A program made the translations under genes and the position numbers. This document shows, piece after piece, positions 34,901 to 46,900 of a stretch of 64,000 nucleotides of DNA; positions within the stretch are counted from its first letter, which is position 1, and every line of letters begins with the position of its first letter. Under the pieces are notes generated by a model. The model did no database searches, was not told where the DNA came from, and saw only the letters and a list, made by a program, of their open reading frames with translations. The stretch is from Mermis nigrescens (lineage: Eukaryota > Nematoda > Enoplea > Mermithida > Mermithidae). Location: positions 171,379-235,378 of the forward strand of contig JAVLUZ010000015.1 in assembly GCA_036768485.1 (NCBI GenBank), given 5' to 3'.

Positions 34901-37900
34901 TGAGCTAGTGGCACTCGCTTATTTAATGCATAAAGATAAAAAAGTATGAAAAATAAGACAAATGAAATAAAGTGCTAGAAAATTTTAGCGTTTCATCCAT
35001 AAAAGTGTTTGTTTTAATGCATTTTTATATTGTTCAGTCGGCATTCGCCAAATCTTTGTTAAAGAAAAGGTTATTTAACTGCTTAGTGTTCAAAAGCTGT
35101 TGTGCTTTCCATAAGAGAGAAGTTAAGTGAATTATTTCAAAAGGAGTGAAAAGCTAAACCAAATCTATGTTTTGTCTTTCCATTTATAACGCATTTTCTT
35201 TTTTTACGATGTTTTTTGTCGAAGCAAATGAAATATTAATTTAATAATGGAATGTGCAATGTAGAATAAGCACAAAAAGTGATAAACAACACAAAAAATT
35301 TATAATGGTACAGTCGCCGATTGGAAGAAAATTATATCTCTCGAGTTACCGGCGCGAAGCGCCAAATTTTTTGGATATTTGATCATTAAAAGTCACCTGG
35401 TTGTTCAACTTCTTTTACACCACTTATTCTTAGACTTTTCTTTGCACCGTGCAAAAAACACTGCTGTAGAATATATTATTTTGTATGAAGCACTTCTCGG
35501 TCCTGAGAGATAAACTGATCATAATTTTGGTCCAAGAAAGTCATTTATATGACATGCACAGCATAGAAATTCTGGAAAGGGGTGGAATCTGCCTTTTTGG
35601 GCCCAAAAATGGTGGGTACACGCCAAAAACATCGTTTTTCGGCGTTCTGACGATGCTCTACCTTTCTAGAGCACAAACAGGCCCGTATCCAGATTTCGGA
35701 GGGGACCAAAAATTTTTGAGGCCAGATATCTCGAGAACCATTAGGAGATAGGCGAAAATAAAGGCAGTTTTGAGCGTATCTCGGCGAGCTCTATACGACA
35801 GTGAAGAAAAATTTCAACAAAAAATTTGAAAATTTTTCACTCCATTTCATATTGATATACAGCAAATTTATCATTTAAGCTGATTTCTAATCAATTAATC
35901 GACGGATTATTTCTTATCTCTTGCCTTGGCACTTAATCATTGTGCTTTACAGAGAAAAACAATACAGATAATGAATAATTCGGCGCCAAGAGCCAAAAAA
36001 TTGACATATTCTGTGTGTCAAGCTCGAATTTGAGCGGTTTTGAGCGGGCTAAGAAGACAAAAAACATATATAAACAATAAATACGGTGCGAAGCGCCGGG
36101 AAAATTTCATGTTCCCCATGTCATAACTCAAATTTGAGCTGTTTTGAGTGAGCTAGAAGGCAAAAAATAGCTGAACAATGAATCCGGCGCACAGCGTTGG
36201 AAAAAAATTGACATGCTCTCTATGTCTAAATCAAATTTGAACGATTTTTAGCGGTTTAGAAGACAAAACTATACATAAATAATAAATTCGGCGCGAAGCG
36301 CCCGGAAAATTTTGAGTTTACTAGCTCAAAAGTACGCAAAAACCTGTTTTGGCGATGTTTCAGACGCACTTCGCCAATTTTTCATTTTTCTCTTCGGAGG
36401 ACCCTTGGGAAAAACAAAATTTTTTCCCATTTCGGGTGGGGGCAGGCCCCCCGTCCCCCCTGGATACGGCCCTGCATACAAACATAGGAAAATTTCGCAA
36501 AAAAACGAAAAAAGTCGAATAAATCGAACAAAACATACTTAAAACATAAGTATCTGGCGCTAAGCGCCGAAACTTGAAACTTTTTAGCAAATTGATATAG
36601 CTAAAAACGCTTAACAAACCACCTTTTCTACTAACTTTTAGCGAAGTTTTGTAAACTTACGAAAAATTGCTAATTCTGCGGGGCGGGGGGGGGGGCGGGG
36701 TGAAAATTTTTCTGAGACTAGGGGTGAAATTTTTCCCGGAGGAGAGGGAGTAAAACCTCCCGACCCACCTAAAATCATGTATGATCATCATGAAAAACAG
36801 CTACATAGATACCTATAAAACGAGACATATAAATCTAATTACCTACGACACGAACAATGAACATATGAGTATAGTAAGTATTTCAAAATATAAGCAAGAA
36901 TGACTAGAGTGCTATTTGTAAAAAGTAATCCTATCTTTAAAAAACCTATAAACCAAGACGAAACGGCACGACTGGTCCCCAATTTCGGTAATTTACACCT
37001 TACTCAACTGTAAACCTTGGGAATCTATGCTTGTCTGTATAAGCTTTTAAATTAATTATATGGCTAAGTTAATTAGACCTAGTCTAATCATACTCGTATA
37101 AATATACAATTTAATAATTAATTAATTAATATTTAGTATAATTAAGCAAACTAAATATGTATATATCGAATACACTATATATAAGGCTGTCTTTTAAAAC
37201 AACCCCATTCAAAATGAGTCGTATAAAAGCCACCCCAATGCTCCCCCAAAATGAGTGCCGGTCGCAAAATTTTTTTCCAGCATCCTAAGCTGGCGCAGGC
37301 CAATGCAGCAAAATAATAAATGTTTCAGGATACTTCCAATCATGAGATCTCAGATATCATAAAAGTTCTTACAAATGGCGTCATTTTGAAGAAAAGAACG
37401 ATTGATTTTGGATGAATGCCGCTTTAATACGAATCGCAAATGACAAGTTTTATGTTTTTATGTAATACCCTTAACAGTATATTCACAAGAAAATTTTCAT
37501 TTTTCTTGCTCGTGACCTCAGGCTACAGCATAGGTGCACAATGTCAGGGTCGGCAGGGAGGAGGGACTGGAATTCAAAAAATCCAAAAGAGTAAATTTAA
37601 CGCTCACGATTTTTTGCTGTTTCAAAGATCAAAATGGTCAAAATAGCCTACAAAACGTTTTTTTCGTGGTCATTTTAAAAGCATTTTTAGTTCATTTTGA
37701 CTGCATTAACACTAAAAAGTGCAAAAAAGTTTTGGGCGCACTCTAAGTAAAAAGTACTTACAGGTACTAATCCGGCGCGAAGCAAAGGAAATTTTTTCGA
37801 CAATTTCACTGCTTTTGACCTCAAAAATAATGCAAAAAACGTTCCATCAGTTCAAAATCGCCGGACAGTACCTGCCCGGCTGACCCTTCAGGGGGTAATA

Positions 37901-40900
37901 CCCCCATCACCCCCTATGCGCATGTATGGGCTAAAGTAAACCCTCAAAGACGGAGTTAAAAAAAACAACACACATTGGTCTTAAAAAAAACCCACTCCAA
38001 ATCTCTTTGAGAACCATTGTATATTGAAGAGAGAGAGTGTCCTGCACATACTAACCCCAAAAACTTTCTCATCTAACTAAGTTTTTTGTTGGAATATGCA
38101 AAACGCTAATACCTTTATTATTTTGAAGTGGATTTTTCAAGACCGGCGTGGGTTTTTTTAAGTCTCACTTTAAGGGAATACTGTAGTTTCAGGGTCATGA
38201 GGAGGAAAACTAACTTTAAAATGTCCGCATAAGGTATGAATGTGTTGTTAAGTGCATACAATGGTTTCCCAACGTTAACCAGCAGGATAAGATAAACTTT
38301 GAAAAGTGGGTTTCTTTGACTTATGGGCTTTTGTTGAAAAAATGTAGGTTTTTTTCGAAAACACATTTACCAATTCACCCGATCAGTTGGTGGACGAGGC
38401 CAATGAACTATATGCCAGTCGATAAAGCTAAGAAAGACACGAAAGATAAGTATTTGAAATCTGAGTTAGGCCGCATCCATATAAGATTATGGTCGAAAAA
38501 TATGAAAATGATTTTTTTAAAGGACAGCACTATATACACTTTCCCAATCTCCAAGAGATTATATGTACAATTAGCATAACACGCATGTACGTATGTAGCA
38601 TTGCTAAAATTACCCGCAAACCATCCTTTGCTGCCACTCTCCTGATAATTACTCACCCAACGGTCCGCCCAACTGTGCGCAAAATCAACGATTAAGATGA
38701 GTTGAATTAAAATGAACAGAAAAGCTCCAATCATTCCCATGTACATCATTGCTAAAATAGAACAAAGAGAGCTGTGAACGAAATTTATTAGCAAAATAAA
38801 GCGAACAAAGCGAATAAAAAAATGTTAAAGAATAATACTCACTCAAAGAAGAACTGAACTGCTGTTGCACTTTATCAGCTTTTACAGCTAAATCTAATAT
38901 ACGGGGGCACGTAATTTGAAGAGGGTTTTGGAATTTTTCTTTTGATTAGAATAATTTTACACCGGTTGCACCATAATCCTCCAAAATTTAGAAAATGTGA
39001 GAGGCAGAAAATTAATCCCATATATGAAGTCAGTCATCCCATGGAAGCACAGCATGGCCGAAAAAGTTGAAATTTTGTGCCCTTTCGCCGAATTTCGACA
39101 ACAACACTGTTTGCTATGCATGTAGCTCTAAGCTAACACTGTTGCGCAGTTGTCTTCCAAAGCTAGAAAAACGAAGGAATTTTTCAGTCATGTTTAACAA
39201 CAAACCCTACATCAAAGCTCATTCGACATACAATTAGTATGTACGAGTAGGTGAACCTAACGTGTACCTGTATGCCACAGATCAAGATCATGTACGGTCG
39301 TGCCGCGTGCACATATATATACTTATCTACGCAGGAGTCTATGAAAAAATTACCGTTATCAAAAACTCCAGTACCATAAGGTATGTAGAACATACCAACC
39401 ATAATGCCAATCAATATTGCGTATTTGAAGAACCAAAATCTAAAGAACAATATTTACGTAAAAAAACGATAAGTAAAACCTTCGTGACAAGTTTGGTCAA
39501 CATATAAATAGCTTGTTTTGTACTATAAAATACAGGAGTCAGCCAAACGAAACAGGACGGTCTTGACGCTGGGGCGGATCAAAAAAGGGTCGGGAGAGTG
39601 GCCGCTTCCCCTATTGGACAAAAATAATTGGCGAGATAAAGAAAGGATACGTAATTTGCGATTACAAGAGCAGAAACAGCTTTTTCAGCATAGTTTTCTT
39701 CTATTTTCAAGCATAAATTTTTAAAATTTTCGACGTTCTGCGTCAAATGCTAAGAAAACAGGAGATCGAGAAGTAATTCAAGCTTCTAGTTTCTTCCGCT
39801 CTAATTTTGAGAGTTTCCAGCGCTTCGCGCCAGATTTTTGCTAAAAACTAAAAAGTTTAGCGAATTTTCGAGCAAAATTGTAGAAAATTTCAAAATTTTT
39901 CATAAGATGTTTAGCCAAAAGCGATTTTCAACAAAAGTAGACAACGCAAAATGCCGAAAAAAACTATTTCGCACGTGAAAGGCGAAGGGCATATTTTTGG
40001 ACCTATTATCGACTGTTTTTAAAAAAATTGGGGTACCACCCCCCTTAGACAAATCCTAGATCCGCCACTGTCATGACGTTAGTATTATATAAAGTCATAA
40101 CGCATAATAATGCACAGACTATAAAGGATTTAAGCCGCATAGATCATGGCCAAAAACAGTACACATACGTTGCGCAATTGACAAATCGCACGCTGGACCT
40201 TATAACTTTCAATCTTTGAGCAATGAAGGCGGCTTGTTATTTGTCAAAAAGCCCACAAACTATGTATAAATGCCGCAATGTTAAAAATTTCTTTTCCAAC
40301 GCTTATATTACGTGCAATTTGATTGAAAAGGTCTTCTCGGCGCATCGCTTGTCGCCTTATATATAAGTAACTTTAAAAATGACAGAGGTTGATCAAAACG
40401 TGGTTTGCTACTGATTGTAATTGACTATTAGCTACTTAATCAATTTTCGCTTTATTGCCTTACTGTTAAATGGATATATAATCTGTGATCAAGGCGCAGT
40501 TTGATCAAATGTACTACAACATATATATTATATTATAGATAAACTGTCAGATTACAGACACAATATATTTAGAATTGCCAAACCAGGCACGTATATACAT
40601 AAACGCTCGAAATTTTGGATGGGCCGTAAAACGCATGTTTGTGCCAAAAATCAGGAAAATCAAAATTTCTGACTTTAGGAAGATAGCCATACAGGGGCAG
40701 CAAGAAAATCTAGGGTGTCTGATTGGGTGAAATCGCCAAAAATAGCCAAAAATGTTATCAAAAATAGAATTCTAGAGTCTATAGTAATCTGCTGGGGAGT
40801 TTTCAACTTCTGGGGGATAATTCTTTCCTAATAACCAAAAAATTGCGATTAGTCAGGATGTTATTGGCAAATTAGCATTAACGAGCCAATGACCAGACAT

Positions 40901-43900
40901 GTTACAGCTCAAAATTTTGGAATGGGAATTTTTTTCTAATTTCAATGTCATTTTTACGGTATCGGCACGAAGTACGTAGCCCAGTGATCGTACGGGGACC
41001 CCGACTCCGACCCCGAAAAACCCGGGCCTAAACCTCGATCCGGGGCATGATTTTTCGAGTCGGGGTTGAACATTTTTTTTGGGGGTGAAAAATAGCATTT
41101 TATTTGTTGGTACATAGAAGAATTGTATAAATAGCAAATAAATTCAGAACAAGGACGATTCATTCACCAGCAAAATTAATATGTTAAACTCGACACTCGC
41201 GATATTTCATAGAAAGTACGCCTGATCGCCATGTTGTTAGGACGTACATACATGTTCGCATATTTTCCATTATGAAGTGCGCCGAAATTACTGCGGAATC
41301 ACAGGCATAGCCGGGGGGAAATGGAGGCACATGCCCCCCGGAATTTTTCAGAAATTATGTTGATTTTAAAAGCAGACTTTTTACAGCCTTCTTTAGAATA
41401 AAATTTTTCCACGAAAGTACGAATTTTATGATTTTAATGGACTGAGCATGTCGAAAAAACGAAAAATGCGGCTTTTACTACCTATTCCAACAAAGTATAC
41501 GAGATATATACCAATTTATGTTGTGTCTACCCCTCGGACGAATCCTGGATACGGGCCTGCATACACGCACAGCATAGGAATTTTCGGAGAACCAAAATTT
41601 TTGATATGCCTTTATGGGCTCAAAACCGAATTACTTGCATGAAAAACACCCGTCTTTGACGTTTCTGACGATGTTCTTTCTTTCTATAGAATAACAGCAT
41701 AAAAAATTCGGAAAAATGTGAGAAATACCGAGAAAATTCAATAAATAGTTAAAAATGAGTAAATGACGCGAAGCGCCAAAAATTCGATAGTTTGCCTAAA
41801 GATCGCCAAAAAGGCTTAAAACAACAATTTTCTAAGTTTTTTAGCAAGAAATATCTGTGAAGGAGAGGAAAAATTTTGAAGGGTAGGGGACTTCTTGGAG
41901 GTGGAAATGCGTATGACTGAGTTTATAATAACAATCCTTAAATGAAGAAAAATACAGAAATAAATATCTACCTACCCATTCTGAATTTTAGCTCGAAAAT
42001 CCTGCGACGTTTTAACATTTAACATAATTATCATAAAAAGGAAGAAAAACGATGCCATTGCAAAGCAAATGCGATAAACCGCTTCGTAACCAACTATACC
42101 AGAGCAGGTGGATCCGATGCCAACTTGACAAAACCGATCAATCTAAATTAAAAAAATAAAAGACCAGTGCATAACCCCTCTACATATGTACAAAGTACAG
42201 AGCGATCGAAATGTCCTATGTATTCCGTCCAAGTTAAACCAAGAATTTGATGTTTGCCCGAACCTCAAATTTTGAGTTTTCCTTACTTGCACAAATTATG
42301 AAGATAAACGACTACCAATCAGCATCAAATACGCCGACAAAATTGAAAACTTGCAGGTTTACACGGTAAAGGCTCAGCTTTATAAACATATAATTTGTTT
42401 GATTCAATTTTGTTCCTATCGAAAGTTATAGTTACATTCCGGGAACTTTTTGATCAACCCTCGTTCACAAGAGTACTTTGCAATTTACAAGACATATAAT
42501 TAGCTAGGATAAGTTTAGCCGACTTATTTTGTAGTCGCATTAATAAGAGCAATACCTCGAGACAAGAGCATTTCTGAGGAAATGAAATTCATACGCCAGA
42601 TGATAATTAAAACCAGTGGGGAGCAAAAGGATATAATGAACAAATAATTTGGCACCCAAATTCGCCCACAAAAGAGCGAATAAAATTAGTTTTTTGAAGT
42701 CTTTCATATACTTTTTAACTCATCCATTTTTTATGTCAATATTATGTATCGTAGGGATGTTCCGATTCAATCGGAATCGGAATCGGTTGGAATCGGTCAT
42801 TTTTTGTGGGATCGAATCGGAATCGGAATCGGCGATAATAAATCTTGGAGAATCGGCTTCGGAATCGGCATTCATAGGTTTTTAAGAATCGGAATCGTAT
42901 CGGAATCGGCTAAAAATTGGTCCAATTATCGATTCGATTCCTTTTTATTTTAATTATGGCAGAATTAGAATAGGGAAATACAACTTAATGCTTTAAAACG
43001 TAAAAATAAGCAATTTTCCCCTTATAGTGAAGCATTGATAACACAATGCTACACCACATATGTGATAAAAAACAGATCGTGCGGGCACGGGTCAACCTTT
43101 TATTCATCTGAACGTCGCATGCATACTAATGTCTAATACTGAAATTTAATTTCGGGCAGATTATATTTAAGAAATAATAGTTTCTCAGCCTTTTTGCCTT
43201 GTAATCTGTTTCTTAGCGGATCGCATATTATTCCAGCACCAATAAACAATTGCTCCGATGGGACGCTCGTAGCTGGGGCTGCCAAATATTTTCTTGCTAA
43301 AGTCAACATTACCAGGTAGATTGATCGCTTCTCTCGCTTCTCTTCCCACCAGGGCAGGATTTAAGGGGCGGGAAGGAGCGGCCGCCCCCGATTGGCCAGA
43401 AATATTTGGCGAGATAAAGAATGGATACGCAATTTGCAATGATTTTTAGCCGTCAGTGACCAAAATTTCTCAAATTTTTCCAGCGACTTTCTTGGCGACC
43501 TGGAAGCACGGTTTTCTGTATTTGGCAAATATTTTTCCCGATGTACAAAGGCTTTTCCGGACCGTCTTTGCACATGCACAAAGATTTTTGGGAAGACAAA
43601 AACTGCAAAAAAGGTCTGAAATTAGCAAAGATTTTCGGCGCGCTCCGCGCCGAATTGAGTAATTGTGTGTCCTATAATAGCAGAAATCGCATTTTGAAAG
43701 GAAAAATGTCAAATTTTTCGGCGCTTCGCGTCGTTTTAAGACGATTCTTAATGATTTTTGCCCTCATAAAAGCAGGAATTAGCCAATATACGCTACCAAA
43801 GGTCGAACAAACAACTCTGCTTTTACCACAATGAAGTTGCTATTGTACTATATCATAGTACCCAAAAAGTTGTGTGTACAAAATGTACAAAGACTTTTAG

Positions 43901-46900
43901 GGACCATCTTTGCACATGTACAAAAGGACCTTGTACAAAAAAAACACTGCCTGGAAGCTATTTGTAGGTTTCAAAACAATTTTTACGGCAGAAACAGCTA
44001 TTTCGCGTAGTTCTCTTCTATTTTCAATTAAAAATTCCGATGTTTCGCATCAAATGCTATAAATACAGAAAGTCAAGCAGTAAATCATGCTTATAGACGT
44101 CTATCCGCCTTAATTTCAAATTTTCCTGCTTTTCGCGCCAGATTTTTGTTAAAGTCAAAAAAATTTAATGATTTTTCAGCACAGAATTGTCTAAAATTTT
44201 AAAATTTTTCTAGAAAAAATATTGCGTCAAAAGTGATTTTATGTAGAAGTATATAATGCATGTAGAAGTATACAATGTAAAACACCGAGAAAAGGCTATT
44301 TCGCGCGTTACGGGCAAGCTTTTGGACCTATTTTTGACTGTTTTTGGAAAATTTGGGATACCGTCTTTCCCTTGGGAAAATCCAAGATCCGCTACTGCTT
44401 TCCACCATTTTAACGGGTATTGCTCGTGAGAGAGACGCTTTGCGTTGATGTACGATTCGATTTCCTTAAAAGTTCAACAACTTGATAAAGCGTACGTAAA
44501 TGTTTTGCCTTGAGACTTAGACTATACCCTGTTTAGATCAAACGATACGCTTTTACATAAACAGTGAATAAATTAATGGATTAGCTACAGAGTTTTTTGT
44601 ACTCGGCAAAAATTTTTCCCGATGTACAAAGACTTTTCGGGACCGTCTTTGTACATGTACAAAAATTTTCGGGAAGACAAGAATTGCAAAAAAGGTCTGA
44701 AATTCGCAAAAATTTTTGGGCGCTTCGCGCCGAAATGAGTAATTATATGTTCTATATACATATGTATCTTTGGGGTGGCAGAAATTGCATTTCAAAAGGA
44801 AGAATGTCAAATTTTTCGGCGCTTCGCGCTGTTTTAAGACGATTCTTAGTGATTTTTGCCCTAAGAGACCCAGAAATTGGCTAAAACACACTACCAAAAG
44901 TCGAACAACTCTGTTTTTCCACACTAAAATCGCTACTGTACCATATAGTAGTACCCAAAAATTTGTGTGTACAAAATTAACAAAGGTTTTTGGGAAGACA
45001 AAAACTATAAAAAAGTGTAAAATTCGCAGAAATTTTCGATGCTTCGCACTAAAATGAGTAATTGTTAGTCCTACATATCTTTAAAATGGCAGAATTTGCA
45101 TTTAGAATGGAAAAATGTCAAATTTTTCGGGGCTTCGCGCCGTTTTGAGACAATTTTTAGTAACTTTTGTCGTCAGAAACCCAGAAATTAGCTAAACTAC
45201 ACTACCAAAGATCGAAAACTTTGTTATACGACACTAAAATCGCTACTGTACTATATTATAGTACACAAAAATTTGCATGTGCAAAATCTACAAAGACTTT
45301 TGGGGACCATCTTTGTACACGTACAAACGGACCTTGTTCAAAAACACTGATTTAGCTACCTATGTATATATTTAACATGTTTGTCGCAAGAATCGGAACC
45401 GGAATCGGAATCGGCCGATTCCTATTATTTTGGAATCGAAATCGAATCGGAATCGGCTGTCTTAAGATTTGCAGAATCGGCATCGGGATAGGAATCGGCT
45501 TTTCTGAGATTTAAAGAATCAGAATCGAATCGGAATCGGTCATTTTCTAAAAAGCGGTATCGGCACATCCCTAATGTATCGTTTCGTTTTTCACTCTATT
45601 ATAATTAGAGCTGCTCACTTTGCAAATTTTACTACCCGGGTACCCGGCTATTTCATTACCCGGGTACCCGGGTAATTCAGGTACCCGGGTATACCCGGGT
45701 AGGACCTTAGATAAAAGAGAATGCAGTGAACATCGTTTATTTACGGTTGACAGTGAGGTCTATGGCAAAGTGATATTTAAGCAGTAAAATTATTGAAAAA
45801 TTAATGCAAGATTAAATAGAATCAAGGCTTTAATCTGAAGAATTCGTATGCATTTAATGAAATTTAAGTCATTTTCATAATTCAAAGCAAAAAATTGTGA
45901 AGCAGGTTTTGTATCTTAATAGCGTCATTAAAACATTTGCAGCAGGAAAACACATTGACGAAAAGCAGTTTTGAAATCAACCGGAAATGAAAATTTATTC
46001 AAAAACAAGTCTAAGTCTATCTGGAGCTGACTGCAGAGACGTAGTCAGAATTTTGGTTCGGGGGGCATAAACGTTTTCATGTAGAATGTACGGCCTTTCT
46101 ATTGACAAACAGTTCGGAATTCATAAGTGGCGCAAAGTGCCAAGAAATTTAGTCATTTTTTCCACCCTTAACAGTTTGTAGCTCTGTGAATACTAATAAT
46201 CTGATAGAGCAGAAAATTATCAAATTTGTACAAAACAGTTTTGACAATTCAAGCTTCTAACAAGAAAACTGCGAATTACGAACTTTGACTGAAGATATTT
46301 TGAGTGATTCAGGCTTTTAAACGCAATGCTGGAGCTTTACAAAAAGAAAGAACAGTAACTGGCGGCGCTATGCGCCGGAAAATTTTGACGTTTTTGCACA
46401 TTAAACTCAATTTATACCGCTTAAATCATACAAAAACAGACAAATTAATGCCGGCGCGAAACGCCGGAAATTTTTAGAAATTCCTAACCCTTTTACCTGG
46501 CTTGTTCTCCCTAGAACCTCGTTGCACATGTACAACGAGATTTTATGGCTGCGGGACGTCTGAGGTGGCGAGCGGGATCCGGGGCAGAGTCCCGGGAAAT
46601 TTTGTAAAAAAACATTCTAATGTTAAATAGTAACATTAAAATTTTCGCAAAATCGGCCAAATCTCGGTTCGGAAGCAAGCTCAACATTGCAAAAACTGAT
46701 CTGAAATGCGTTTTTCGACCTCTGCTGGGTACATAGCGCAGCAACGGGTCGCTGCCAATAAGATATAGAAAGATGTGTCCATGAAAATTTTGTTCTTACC
46801 GTTTTCAGGCCCATTTGTGGCCTTCTAATTAACAAAATGCAGTTCATAGAACAAGAAATGCGCAAAAACATAAGAAAATTTGGCCATTCCTTCCAAATAA

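Larger units (their letters stand above)
32990..38613. other. SERINC intron 5 content
   Basis: 5.6 kb with family B copies (33104-33450; 35553-36783), family A copy (34419-34860), a family C element (35678-36474) nested in B, and family D copy (37529-37928). 33451-34418, 34861-35552, 36784-37528 and 37929-38613 are AT-rich with nothing firmly recognised, apart from a GCGCGAAGCGCC motif at 35352-35363. Confidence 0.6.
39440..41975. other. SERINC intron 3 content
   Basis: Contains family G copy 39569-40070, a left part of family E (40973-41367), a family C right end (CCTGGATACGGGCCTG ending 41551) directly followed by a family B copy (about 41552-41912). 40071-40972 is AT-rich, with a family F-like scrap at 40760-40820. 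Confidence 0.6.
42752..45573 (+). mobile_element. Outer hAT-type element with TAGGGATG ends, hosting three more
   Basis: Ends TAGGGATGTTCCGATTC and CGGCACATCCCTA; exact 8-bp duplication atgtatcg (42744-42751 and 45574-45581). Subterminal GGAATCGGAATCGG repeats at both ends (42768-42935 and 45390-45545) are the kind of repeated transposase-binding motif seen in hAT elements. Inside lie family G (43350-44397), which itself holds family A (43507-43949), and a second family A (44588-45349). Removing these leaves about 1 kb with no transposase. Confidence 0.88.

Noticed and set aside
38660..38665. GG|GTGAGT donor-like site inside SERINC exon 5
   Set aside because: Using it would remove the conserved loop after DFAHSW; the donor at 38612-38613 keeps family length and phase.
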